From positions 18,233 to 82,232 of the forward strand of contig NZ_CAMYKH010000017.1 of assembly GCF_947258935.1 (NCBI RefSeq): a stretch of 64,000 bases of DNA, read 5' to 3'. Positions 53,632 to 63,607 of this stretch are shown here, in pieces; position 1 is the first letter of the stretch; each line of letters opens with the position of its first letter. Position numbers and translations under genes: made by a program. The notes under the pieces are model-generated. The model was not told where the DNA came from. It saw only the letters and a program-made list of their open reading frames with translations, and ran no database searches. Source of the DNA: an uncultured Muriicola sp. (GTDB lineage Bacteria > Bacteroidota > Bacteroidia > Flavobacteriales > Flavobacteriaceae).

Positions 53632-54792
53632 CTAGAGTGGATGCTTTATCAGGATACTTACGGCATTACCCCCAAATCCCACGGCATTGACCATGATCCT
53701 CCGAATAGTTTTGCTTTCGGCTTTTTTATTGTTATAAGGCACAGGTATAAACACCTGATGTTGCAACATTAGAATTGCCATTTCCAGACTCAATAATCCT
53801 GAAGCACCCAGGGTATGTCCTGTCTTCCATTTGTTTGAGGTTAATAAGGGCTTATGTGAACCAAAAATCTTTTCTATAGCCTTATATTCTGACAGATCCC
53901 CCTGGATTGTCCCCGGAGCATGCATTACTATTACATCCACAGAACTTGGCTCAAGGCTACTTAATGCCATTTTCATAGATCTCTGAAAACACTTTGCCTC
54001 AGTAGAGATAGACACTGAATGCTCCAATAGTTCGGTGGCATATCCCGCACCTTCAATAATAGCCAGACTTCTTTTAGAAACATCTTTTTCCAAACAAGCC
54101 ATTACCGCACCTTCCCCCAGGACCATGCTATTTTTTTTCTTGGTAAGATCTAGTGCTTTTGAAGGATAGGCATCAGTCTCTTGAGAATAGATCTTTAATG
54201 CCTTCATCTGGGCTATAGTAAAGGCAGTTAGGGGTGCTTCACTGCCTCCAACAAGGAATTTTTCGGCCATTCCGCTTTGGATCCATGCTATTCCATTCAA
54301 CAAAGCGTGCAAGGCCGTTGAGCACGTTATAGAATGAGAGATCTCAGGACCAGTTGTTTGCAGGTCATGTGCTACCCAGGAAGAAATGTTCCCAAGTGTG
54401 GTGCTTGGAGATGCCATAGGTACTGTTCTGCTTTCGGAGATAAAACCCTGATAGTAGTTTTCAAATACGCCCGTAGCACCACGGGAAGAGCCTATATTCA
54501 CACCAAAATTATCATCTGGCCCCCAGCCCGCTATTTGAACTGCGTTTCTGCTTGCATAAATGGCAAATAGTACAGTATCATCCAATACTTCGTATTTTTT
54601 ATTGGAATTTCGAAGCCGCATAATCTCTTTTTTAGCATTAGCAGTAAGCCGGGCTACCCATTCCTTTGTGCTACCTATCTTTTCTTGTTGTAAGAAATGC
54701 TGGCCATTAAGATAGTGTTGCCATGTGGCGTCCATTGCTGTACCAAGCGGCGAGATTGAAGAAATTGAAGTTATTCCGATAGGTGGGTTCAA
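53632..54792 (-). CDS. Beta-ketoacyl synthase-like protein in the biotin cluster
   Basis: This KAS-like protein of about 385 residues has the active Cys in SITCSTALHALLNGIAW, and the two His motifs HAPGTIQGDLSEYKAIEKIFG and NKWKTGHTLGASGLLSLE, so the Cys-His-His triad is present. It is shorter than FabF. The ORF track starts at a TTG at 54813, but a -7 box (54811-54818) overlaps it, so a downstream TTG (54792, NPPIGITSISS) is likelier. Position before bioB suggests a role in pimeloyl precursor synthesis; this is an inference. Confidence 0.82.
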   Translation of the reverse strand: MNPPIGITSISSISPLGTAMDATWQHYLNGQHFLQQEKIGSTKEWVARLTANAKKEIMRLRNSNKKYEVLDDTVLFAIYASRNAVQIAGWGPDDNFGVNIGSSRGATGVFENYYQGFISESRTVPMASPSTTLGNISSWVAHDLQTTGPEISHSITCSTALHALLNGIAWIQSGMAEKFLVGGSEAPLTAFTIAQMKALKIYSQETDAYPSKALDLTKKKNSMVLGEGAVMACLEKDVSKRSLAIIEGAGYATELLEHSVSISTEAKCFQRSMKMALSSLEPSSVDVIVMHAPGTIQGDLSEYKAIEKIFGSHKPLLTSNKWKTGHTLGASGLLSLEMAILMLQHQVFIPVPYNNKKAESKTIRRIMVNAVGFGGNAVSILIKHPL

Positions 54793-54810
54793 AGCAATTG
54801 ATATTTCGGG

Positions 54811-54818
54811 CAAAAATA
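54811..54818 (-). promoter_or_regulatory. -7 promoter element of KAS-bioB (TATTTTTG)
   Basis: TATTTTTG on the minus strand is an exact TAnnTTTG match and overlaps the ORF-track start of the KAS gene. Confidence 0.6.
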
Positions 54819-54859
54819 AAAGTTCTTATCTTCATTGAACTGAATCTAAACAAAAATTA

Positions 54860-55185
54860 ATGAATAATGTATTAGTCTTACAACCCAGTTGGTGGAAAAA
54901 CAACTGGAAATGGGTTGTTCCGGTTGGTGGATGTCTTACCCTATTAGTTCTAATTAATTTCTCTATTGCATCATTATGACATGGGGTAACCCCAATTTTA
55001 TAGAATGCGGAGCCCTGCGAATATGCGCAACAAAAAATAAACCAGAACAAGCAGCTTATCGAACTCCTGGGGACTTCAATTGAAAAGGATGAGATGGCGA
55101 AGGGTATAATTGGATATATGACAAGATAATGTTTACCGTCAAGGAGAATGAAGAAATAAATCTGTTAGAGAATAACTGGGAATAA
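54860..55185 (+). pseudogene. Decayed Coa1-family membrane protein gene
   Basis: The ATG at 54860 opens SWWKNNWKWVVPVGGCLTLLVL, the typical start of cytochrome c oxidase assembly factor 1 (Coa1) family proteins in Bacteroidetes. The frame meets TGA (54977) and TAG (55001), yet continues with EYAQQKINQNKQLIELLGTSIEKDEM, typical of the family, up to TAA at 55127. A different frame then continues KIMFTVKENEEINLLE, the usual C-terminus, to 55185. Two stops, a frameshift and a probable internal deletion of about 20-30 codons mean it is non-functional. The ORF track shows nothing here. Confidence 0.75.
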
Positions 55186-55197
55186 TATATAATATCA

Positions 55198-55971
55198 ATG
55201 CCAACCACCCCAATGAAACAAGCCGAAATTGCCATAATTATTCCTTGTTACAACGAATTTGAACGCCTTCCTGTTGCTGAATTCGACACATTTCTAAAGA
55301 CTCACAAAGACGTTATAATTTGTTTTGTAAACGACGCTTCTTCTGATCCAACCCATTTGCATCTTGAAGCACTTAAAAACAAATTCACACCTCAGATTTC
55401 CATTCTTAATAACGATAAAAATATAGGTAAAGCGGCATCTGTGCGTGCAGGGGTTTTGTACTGTGAACAGGAAAATATTGCCCCTGTATTTGCCTACCTG
55501 GATGCAGACCTGGCTACTTCTCTGGAAGAATGCTATTCCTTTTTAATTCCTATCAAAGAGCAAAAAATATTTGTTTTTGCTTCCCGTATCCTTATAATCG
55601 GTTCTATTGTTGAACGTAAGTTCTCCAGATTTCTTTTTGGCCGTATTATTGCGACCTTTATTTCAAATATCTTGGACGTTAAGGTATATGATACACAATG
55701 TGGTTGCAAAGTTTTTAAGGCAGAGCTTTCAGAAATACTCTTTAAAAAACCATTTATTTCGAAGTGGCTTTTTGATGTTGAATTATTTAGCCGATTATTA
55801 TGCCATTACGGCAAAGAAAATGCCTTAAAAAGTATGGACGAGATCCCTGTCAAAAGATGGGTAGACAAGGGAGAATCCAAGGTAAGGTTGAGTTACTTTT
55901 TTAGATTGTGGTACGATCTATATCTTATTAGAAAAGCACATCGAAAAAATTATCTGGCCCAATGGTCTTAA
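55198..55971 (+). CDS. GT2 glycosyltransferase (dolichyl/undecaprenyl-phosphate sugar synthase type)
   Basis: This 257-residue protein begins with EIAIIIPCYNEFERLP, has FVNDASSDPTHL, the DADLATS metal-binding motif and YDTQCGCKVFKAEL, typical of DPG/DPM-like GT2 enzymes that load a sugar onto polyprenyl phosphate. It is a plus-strand gene lying between KAS-bioB and bioA, and its 3' end overlaps bioA by 4 bases. A start at 55213 (KQAEIAIII) is also possible. Confidence 0.87.
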   Translation: MPTTPMKQAEIAIIIPCYNEFERLPVAEFDTFLKTHKDVIICFVNDASSDPTHLHLEALKNKFTPQISILNNDKNIGKAASVRAGVLYCEQENIAPVFAYLDADLATSLEECYSFLIPIKEQKIFVFASRILIIGSIVERKFSRFLFGRIIATFISNILDVKVYDTQCGCKVFKAELSEILFKKPFISKWLFDVELFSRLLCHYGKENALKSMDEIPVKRWVDKGESKVRLSYFFRLWYDLYLIRKAHRKNYLAQWS

Positions 55972-57251
55972 ACCAAATTCAGGGCTGATCTGATCCCACT
56001 GTAAATTTTTTCCATTTCGTCCTGGGATATAACATAGGGAGCAAGGATGTAAATTGTATTTCCCAAAGGCCGAAGGAAAATCCCATTATCCATAAAGTGT
56101 TTAAAAAGTTTATCCCTGAGGCTACCATAACGTTCCGTCTTTGTCTTTAAATCAAGAGCAAAAATGATTCCGCATTGCCTTGTGGCTAAAACTTTAGGGT
56201 GTTTTTTAATTTCCTTTTCAAAATTTTGATGAGATGTAATAATCCTTTTAATATTCTTTTGAATTTCATCAGATTGCAACAGGCTAATTCCAGCAATTGC
56301 GGCAGTACAGGCGAGTGGATTAGCTGTATAGGTATGTCCGTGAAACAGCCCTTTGGCAATCTCATCACTATAAAAGGCATTATATACCTGCATTGTACAA
56401 GTGGTTATCGCCATTGGCATTAGGCCAGCTGTAAGTGCCTTGGAAAGGCAAATTATATCGGGCTTGATACGCAAATAATCTGATGCGAAGTGTTTTCCAG
56501 TTTTTCCAAAACCTGTCATTACTTCATCCGCAATGGTAAGCACCTGATGTTCTTGCATTAGTCCCAGGATTTGTTCTAATCCACTTGCTGAATGCATCTT
56601 CATGGCAGCGGCTCCCTGAACCAATGGTTCATAAATAAAACCGGCTATATCTTCAGTTTGTAATCTGGTTTTTAAATGAGCAAGAAGGGCTTGAATATTG
56701 TCTGAGTTTGGCACAGGTATTCTTTCAACATCAATAAAGAAATCTTCAAAAGGGCCATTATAGACAGACAGTCCTGATACAGACATAGCTCCAAAAGTAT
56801 CGCCGTGAAAACCCTCTTCAAAAGCCAGCAAAACATTGCGTTTATGCCCGTGATTAAAATGATATTGCAAGGCCATTTTAATGCCTATTTCCGTTGCGGT
56901 GGATCCATTGTCCGAAAAAAACAACTTCTGTTGATTCTCCGGCAGAATCTTAATGAGCGCTTCAGATAATTCAACGGCAGGTTGGTGTGTAAATCCGCTA
57001 AAAACAACCTGATCTAACTCAGACATTTGCTTTTTTACATGGCTCAGGATATAATCATTACAATGCCCATACATACAGGTGTACCAGGATGAAATGCCAT
57101 CTATATATTCTCTGCCGTCTTCATCGTATAAGATGCATCCCTTTGCTCTTATGATCCCCAACATTTCCGGATGTAATTTATGCTGCGTGAGGGGGTGCCA
57201 AAGGTGTTTTTTGTCTCTTTCTGAAAGTTTTTTCAAGCCTGTCGATTTCAC
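55968..57251 (-). CDS. bioA: Adenosylmethionine-8-amino-7-oxononanoate aminotransferase
   Basis: This 427-residue PLP enzyme makes 7,8-diaminopelargonate using SAM as amino donor. The motifs HLWHPLTQH at the start, YIDGISSWYTCMYGH, and DEVMTGFGKTGKHFASDY with PLP-binding Lys in CLSKALTAG are all present. It is on the minus strand between two plus-strand glycosyltransferase genes. No -7 box is obvious. Confidence 0.96.
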   Translation of the reverse strand: MKSTGLKKLSERDKKHLWHPLTQHKLHPEMLGIIRAKGCILYDEDGREYIDGISSWYTCMYGHCNDYILSHVKKQMSELDQVVFSGFTHQPAVELSEALIKILPENQQKLFFSDNGSTATEIGIKMALQYHFNHGHKRNVLLAFEEGFHGDTFGAMSVSGLSVYNGPFEDFFIDVERIPVPNSDNIQALLAHLKTRLQTEDIAGFIYEPLVQGAAAMKMHSASGLEQILGLMQEHQVLTIADEVMTGFGKTGKHFASDYLRIKPDIICLSKALTAGLMPMAITTCTMQVYNAFYSDEIAKGLFHGHTYTANPLACTAAIAGISLLQSDEIQKNIKRIITSHQNFEKEIKKHPKVLATRQCGIIFALDLKTKTERYGSLRDKLFKHFMDNGIFLRPLGNTIYILAPYVISQDEMEKIYSGIRSALNLV

Positions 57252-57303
57252 TAAATCACCGATTTATCTATCTTGCAGTCCCGGGAAGAAATCCCCGCTG
57301 CTA

Positions 57304-58791
57304 ATGCTAGACAAAGTTATAACATCTCTTACTCCAAATTACAATAAACTTAAGGGAACAGCGGTATTTCTTTTACTATTTGCCCTCGCCCTTTTCATCA
57401 GACTTCCCTTTTTCTTCAGGGATTATGTAGACAGGGATGAAAGTACATTTATCCTTATAGGCCAGTCCTGGGTAGATGGATTCCTGCCATACACCCAACT
57501 CTGGGACGTAAAGCCACCAATAACATTTTTATTCTTTGCAGGGATCATTTACTTTTTTGGCAAAAGCTTTATTGCCATTCGCTTTATGGGTACAGTTTTA
57601 GTGGCGATCACAGCATTCTATACCTATAAATCTGGCGCACTAATATCCACAAAAAAGAATGGTTTCGTTGCAGCATACATATGTGTAATGCTCCTGAGTA
57701 TGTTTGGAAGCATACAGGGAGTAATGTCCGAACACATTTGCATGGCGTTTTTTATGCCTGCTTTTTACCTGCTCATAAAACATAAAAATCCTGTGGCCAT
57801 TTTAAATGCCGGCTTGTTGATGGGAATGTGCCTTATGTCCAAGCTCAATTTGGCATACGCCATTCTTTTTATCGGACTCTTTGTATTTTATGATTTTACA
57901 AAGTCTAAAGCATATTGGAAGAGCTTAAGGAATACCGGTCTTTTTGGAATAGGGATACTGCTCATTGTTTTTTTGACCCTGCTCCCATATTATCTTCAAA
58001 ATAATCTTGAATTGTGGTGGGAATCCGTATTTATTGCCCCTTTGGATTATGCCGCCGCAAGGCGTTATTCTCCGATGAGGCTTGCCCCGATTTGCTTGCT
58101 AATCATTATTTTTTTTCTATGGTCCTGGAAAAAAAAATATCTCGATATCCGAAAACGCGGAATGTTGCTTATTATCGCAGCAACAGCTGGTGTACTGCTC
58201 TCATTTATTAAAGGAGGTAGAATAAACAGTCATTATCTCATTCAATTGTTTCCGATATTTATAATCCCTGTGGTAATTGTATTCAGTAAGATTTCATTCT
58301 CAGGAAAGTTCAATTACCGCACTTATATCTTTTTTCTTTTATTGGCACTTCCTGCAGAAAGCTATCTGGAGTATTTCAATATTGCCAGGAACAAATTGGA
58401 GAGAGGAACTTTTTATAACGGTGAAGGATTTGCTGTTCCTGAATACATAAATCATTATGATCTGGATACGGAAAATATTCTATTTTTAGGCTACCATATA
58501 GGCTATTGGGTATTAGGGGTAAATCCGCCAACCAAAGCAGCTACTCATCCCAGTAATCTTTGCAAGGATGAAATGTTTTCGGCATATAAGAATCCCCGGA
58601 AAACATCAATGGAAGAGTTGCGATATATTATGGAAGAGTTAAGTCCAAAAACTATTGTTACAAGGAAAGGGCGTCGTATTTTTGATCAGGACGAGGTAGA
58701 GGAAAATGCATATATGGTGCAATATTTAAACGCCCATTATTCGGTTTTAGCTACAGTGGACAATGCTGAAATACATCAAAGATTAGAGTGA
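57304..58791 (+). CDS. GT39-like membrane glycosyltransferase
   Basis: The ATG at 57304 gives 495 residues (MLDKVITSLTPNYNK), while the track's start runs through bioA antisense. The loop RDYVDRDESTFILIGQSWVDGFLPYTQLWDVKPP carries the acidic DE motif of GT39/PMT-like transferases, followed by about ten membrane helices and a soluble C-terminus. It would use a polyprenyl-phosphate sugar, possibly made by the GT2 at 55198. Its 3' end overlaps the convergent bioD gene. Confidence 0.82.
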   Translation: MLDKVITSLTPNYNKLKGTAVFLLLFALALFIRLPFFFRDYVDRDESTFILIGQSWVDGFLPYTQLWDVKPPITFLFFAGIIYFFGKSFIAIRFMGTVLVAITAFYTYKSGALISTKKNGFVAAYICVMLLSMFGSIQGVMSEHICMAFFMPAFYLLIKHKNPVAILNAGLLMGMCLMSKLNLAYAILFIGLFVFYDFTKSKAYWKSLRNTGLFGIGILLIVFLTLLPYYLQNNLELWWESVFIAPLDYAAARRYSPMRLAPICLLIIIFFLWSWKKKYLDIRKRGMLLIIAATAGVLLSFIKGGRINSHYLIQLFPIFIIPVVIVFSKISFSGKFNYRTYIFFLLLALPAESYLEYFNIARNKLERGTFYNGEGFAVPEYINHYDLDTENILFLGYHIGYWVLGVNPPTKAATHPSNLCKDEMFSAYKNPRKTSMEELRYIMEELSPKTIVTRKGRRIFDQDEVEENAYMVQYLNAHYSVLATVDNAEIHQRLE

Positions 58792-59400
58792 CAGCAAAGA
58801 AGATCTGAATGCATCAGCATACCTCTTTATTACAGCTTTGTTGATGGATGTTTCATTTTGAATACGCCCAAGGGAACGGACACCGGTTTTTTTAAGAATG
58901 GCATTTTCTGTTGTTGGATGGGCTTCCCCATTGAAGAGAAGTGTAACATCAAACCCTGATTTTTGTAAACACGCTATAGTCAGCAAGGAATGATTGATGC
59001 TCCCCAGATAATGTCTGGACACTACAATTACCTTGTAATTTGGTCGAATAATATCCAAGATGGTTGCTTTATCGTTTAGGGGCACCAGTAAGCCTCCTGC
59101 TCCCTCAATTACTAAATGGTTTTCCGTTCTCGGTTCAATTATATTATCAATTTTAATTGAAATCCCATCTATATCCGCTGCTGCATGGGGACTCATGGGT
59201 GTTTTTAGAGCATAGCTATTCTCATGGATGACCGTTCTCTTATTGCTGATCAGTTGCGCGATCTTTTGGCTATCTGAATGCTCCAGGTCTCCTGCCTGAA
59301 TGGGCTTCCAGTAATCTGCCTCCAGGGCTTCAGTAATTATGGCTGATGCAATGGTCTTCCCCACTTCCGTGGAAATTCCTGTAACAAAGATTCGTTTCAT
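58783..59400 (-). CDS. bioD: Dethiobiotin synthetase
   Basis: This 205-residue enzyme closes the ureido ring of dethiobiotin using ATP and CO2. The P-loop FVTGISTEVGKTIASAI (about residues 4-20), KPIQAGDLEHSDSQ and LVIEGAGGLLVPLNDKA are present. It lies 3 bases after the DUF2007 gene, in the bioF-DUF2007-bioD operon. Confidence 0.96.
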   Translation of the reverse strand: MKRIFVTGISTEVGKTIASAIITEALEADYWKPIQAGDLEHSDSQKIAQLISNKRTVIHENSYALKTPMSPHAAADIDGISIKIDNIIEPRTENHLVIEGAGGLLVPLNDKATILDIIRPNYKVIVVSRHYLGSINHSLLTIACLQKSGFDVTLLFNGEAHPTTENAILKKTGVRSLGRIQNETSINKAVIKRYADAFRSSLLSL

Positions 59401-59403
59401 AGA

Positions 59404-59787
59404 TCAGGAAGGTTGGGTAATCATCTGACAGTTCAGACATTTATATTTTTTCTTTTCGAAAAAGGGAAACAGCTTATTAAAGATCCCTTTCCTGGTGTAA
59501 TAAACCTCTGACCGCTGTGCCTTACAATTAGGACAGGTAATAGGGTTTCCTTCTTCATCTATGGCATATCTCCTGAATTGATCATAGATCGCTATGGCCT
59601 TATCCTTATCCTTCGTATATACCTGTAGTTTTACACCGCCTATAGCCTGACTTACCAAAGGATCAGTATTAAGGAAGTTTTCATCTTTTAAATACACGAA
59701 GATCCCTTCGGATTCGAGTCTGCCCTTAATTACCTGAACATCTGCAGGGAATTCAAAGGCACCAAGGGTATAGAATTTATCAGACAT
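59404..59787 (-). CDS. DUF2007 / zinc-ribbon protein between bioF and bioD
   Basis: From Met5 (59787) this 127-residue protein has an N-terminal DUF2007 ACT-like domain (FYTLGAFEFPADVQVIKGRLESEGIFVYLKDENFLN), then a C-terminal zinc ribbon (CPNCKAQ and CLNCQ). The family is often annotated as putative signal transducing protein without evidence. It overlaps the bioF 3' end by 8 bases. Confidence 0.82.
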   Translation of the reverse strand: MSDKFYTLGAFEFPADVQVIKGRLESEGIFVYLKDENFLNTDPLVSQAIGGVKLQVYTKDKDKAIAIYDQFRRYAIDEEGNPITCPNCKAQRSEVYYTRKGIFNKLFPFFEKKKYKCLNCQMITQPS

Positions 59788-60955
59788 AAAACTCTGCATT
59801 AATGGAACTAGCCAATATACTCAATACTTCCTTTATTTCTTTCTCTGTATTGTAACTATGAAGACAAAATCGCAGCCGCTCCTGGCCTTCAGGAACGGTA
59901 GGTGATAAAATAGGTCGTATATCATATCCTTTCTCCTGTATAACAGCTGCGATCTTCTTGACTTCTGAGTTGCCAGGAACAATACAGGAATGGATAGCAG
60001 AAGTACTGGGAATAAAGGAATTACCCAGCTTTAGATTATATATCTCCTTATTAAAGATCCCAATATTTTCCTTCAAACCTTTCTTGCGTTCTTTTATTTT
60101 CGCAGTTTCAATCGTTCGAAAAGCAGTAAGAATGGAGGCAACGATAATAGGTGGAAGGGCGGTTGTATAGATAAAACTTCTGGCAAAATTGAGCAGATAG
60201 CTCTTTAGATCGTTGCTTCCCAGAATGGCAGATCCCTGCACCCCCATCGCTTTTCCAAAGGTTACTATACGCGCAAACAAAACCTTGTCTCTCAATTCTT
60301 TCTTGGAATGATCCTCTACGGTGTCATCTACTCCTTGTATGGAATGAGCTTCATCCAGGATCAGTTTACATTGATATTCCTTACAAAGCGCAGTGAGTCT
60401 TTCCAGGTCCGGACTATCTCCATCCATAGAAAAGACAGCTTCCGTAACTACATAGCATTCGGTACCCTTATCCGAATCCTTTCTAACTCTTTGAAGGATA
60501 CTGGTAAGATCATCCAGATCATTGTGTTTAAATTTCAGACTCTTGGCTGTTCCCATCCGGATGCCATCGCGCATGCTGGCGTGGATATATTCATCAAAGA
60601 CCACCACATCTGTCCTTTGAGGAACTGATGAAAAGAGACCGAGGTTGGCATCGTAGCCAGAATTAAATATCAAGGCTGCATCCGCTTTATAATATTCTGC
60701 AAGATATTGCTCGGTTTCCTCGTACAAGACACTATTCCCGGAAAGAAGCCTCGACCCCGTAGATCCATTTTGAATGATTCCCCGGTCTATTAATAATTTA
60801 TGAGCTCCATGAAAAACTACCTCATCCCTGGCCATTCCAAGGTAGTCGTTTGAGACAAAGTCGATTTTTCTTGAAACAGCCTGTAGCTCACGAAGTGCAT
60901 TCCTTGTACTTCGTTCCTGAAGTTTTTGATTCAATTTCTTTGGTAACCCTGTCAT
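59780..60955 (-). CDS. bioF: 8-amino-7-oxononanoate synthase
   Basis: This 391-residue PLP enzyme joins pimeloyl-CoA/ACP and alanine. The motifs SNDYLGMARD, NGSTGSRLLSGNS, DEAHSIQG and VTFGKAMGVQG with the PLP Lys are all present. The -7 box at 60960-60967 ends only 5 bases before the ATG, so the transcript may be nearly leaderless; a perfect palindrome overlaps this promoter. Confidence 0.95.
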   Translation of the reverse strand: MTGLPKKLNQKLQERSTRNALRELQAVSRKIDFVSNDYLGMARDEVVFHGAHKLLIDRGIIQNGSTGSRLLSGNSVLYEETEQYLAEYYKADAALIFNSGYDANLGLFSSVPQRTDVVVFDEYIHASMRDGIRMGTAKSLKFKHNDLDDLTSILQRVRKDSDKGTECYVVTEAVFSMDGDSPDLERLTALCKEYQCKLILDEAHSIQGVDDTVEDHSKKELRDKVLFARIVTFGKAMGVQGSAILGSNDLKSYLLNFARSFIYTTALPPIIVASILTAFRTIETAKIKERKKGLKENIGIFNKEIYNLKLGNSFIPSTSAIHSCIVPGNSEVKKIAAVIQEKGYDIRPILSPTVPEGQERLRFCLHSYNTEKEIKEVLSILASSINAEFYV

Positions 60956-60959
60956 GCCA

Positions 60960-60967
60960 CAAATGTA
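60960..60967 (-). promoter_or_regulatory. -7 promoter element of bioF (TACATTTG)
   Basis: TACATTTG on the minus strand matches TAnnTTTG, very close to the bioF ATG. Confidence 0.5.
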
Positions 60968-60989
60968 GCATTTACAACAATAAATGCTA
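60966..60989. promoter_or_regulatory. Candidate operator (inverted repeat) at the bioF promoter
   Basis: TAGCATTTA-CAACAA-TAAATGCTA is a perfect 9-bp inverted repeat (60966-60974/60981-60989) lying just upstream of and touching the -7 box. It could be bound by a biotin repressor or another factor. It is not the canonical E. coli BirA site. Confidence 0.45.
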
Positions 60990-61030
60990 TCTTACTTTAT
61001 GGAAACAGCCACTTAAAATTCCTGTTTAAC

Positions 61031-61561
61031 ATGGCAGTTGAGTATACCCGCGTAACTAATAAAGAAGAACTGGAAGAAATACTTGTGCTCCAGAAACAAA
61101 ATCTTCCTGATTATCTCACGGAAAAAGAAATTGAAAAGGAAGGTTTTGTAACCATTTCTCACACGTTTGATCTGTTGGAGAGAATGAATGCCGTTTGTCC
61201 TCATATCATTGCAAAGGATAAAGGGAGGGTCATTGGTTATGCGCTCTGTATGCATCCCGACTTTTCTAGAGAGATCCCCATACTTTTATCCATGCTAGAA
61301 CAATTGAAGGTAGTACTTCCTCATGAGGAATCTTTTATCATTATGGGACAGATCTGTATTGATAAGGCATACAGAGGACAAGGTGTTTTCCGGAGATTAT
61401 ATAAGACTATGAAAAAATCTCTAAGCTCAACTTTCAAATTGATCGTAACAGAAGTAGATGGAAGAAACAAAAGGTCTTTAAATGCTCATTTGGCATGTGG
61501 ATTCACCACCAAAAAAAAATACCAATCTGATGGGAGGGATTGGTATTTAATTGTACTGTAA
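61031..61561 (+). CDS. GNAT-family N-acetyltransferase
   Basis: This 176-residue protein has a GNAT core with IIAKDKGRVIGYALCMHPDF, QICIDKAYRGQGVFRRLYKTMKK (the acetyl-CoA-binding RGQGxxR/G loop, about residues 110-132) and a C-terminal NAHLACGFTTKKKYQ. Substrate is unknown. It is convergent with atpC. Confidence 0.9.
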   Translation: MAVEYTRVTNKEELEEILVLQKQNLPDYLTEKEIEKEGFVTISHTFDLLERMNAVCPHIIAKDKGRVIGYALCMHPDFSREIPILLSMLEQLKVVLPHEESFIIMGQICIDKAYRGQGVFRRLYKTMKKSLSSTFKLIVTEVDGRNKRSLNAHLACGFTTKKKYQSDGRDWYLIVL

Positions 61562-61585
61562 TTTTTTTTTAAGAGATCTAAGTCG

Positions 61586-61864
61586 TCAATCTACAAGGAC
61601 AATTACTCTGTTATCCTTCATCTCCATAGTACCCCTGGAAATTGGCAAGGCCGTCTTTCCTTCAGTGCTTTTGATAAATTTAGAGGCGTATTCCTCAAAA
61701 ATGCTCACCTCACCACCTATTTTCACATTCCCTTCCTGTAAGAGGGAAACGATAGGGGCGTGATTATCCAATACTTGGAACTCCCCATTAACACCGGGAA
61801 CCGTTACTGAAGTAACATCGCCTGAGAATAGGGTGGCTTCTGGAGATACTATTTCTAAATGCAT
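61586..61864 (-). CDS. atpC: F0F1 ATP synthase epsilon subunit (short form)
   Basis: This 92-residue protein has the epsilon beta-sandwich only (HLEIVSPEATLFSGDVTSVTVPGVNGEFQVLDNHAPIVSLL). The C-terminal two-helix inhibitory domain of the E. coli protein (about 45 residues more) is absent. It is in an operon with atpD, 53 bases downstream. Confidence 0.93.
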   Translation of the reverse strand: MHLEIVSPEATLFSGDVTSVTVPGVNGEFQVLDNHAPIVSLLQEGNVKIGGEVSIFEEYASKFIKSTEGKTALPISRGTMEMKDNRVIVLVD

Positions 61865-61917
61865 ATTATTCGCTTTCTAAATTTTACTGGTACTGATCTT
61901 TGTTGGGCCGCTTGATA

Positions 61918-63438
<1,521 letters not shown>

Positions 63439-63502
63439 TTATTTCGAATTAAGAGAAAATAAGTCGCGCTGATGTACTTCACTACGCGCTTTTTTCCGGC
63501 TG

Positions 63503-63510
63503 CAAAGATA
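63503..63510 (-). promoter_or_regulatory. -7 promoter element of atpDC (TATCTTTG)
   Basis: TATCTTTG on the minus strand matches TAnnTTTG exactly, 77 bases before the atpD ATG. Confidence 0.6.
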
Positions 63511-63555
63511 TATCTTCACATTGTAAATAGGAAGGCTTTGCCCTGATTTTTTCAC

Positions 63556-63589
63556 ATAAAAAAAACACCGGGATTCCGGTGCTTTTTTA
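63556..63589 (-). terminator. Rho-independent terminator of the upstream TonB receptor
   Basis: CACCGG-GATT-CCGGTG (63566-63571/63576-63581) has a T run on the minus strand and also a plus-side T run. It lies between the receptor 3' end and atpD. Confidence 0.85.
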
Positions 63590-63607
63590 GTTGCTTTATG
63601 CTGCCCT

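Noticed and set aside
57079-57303. The 75-residue N-terminal extension of the GT39-like ORF
   Set aside because: It is antisense to bioA; the membrane protein starts normally at 57304.
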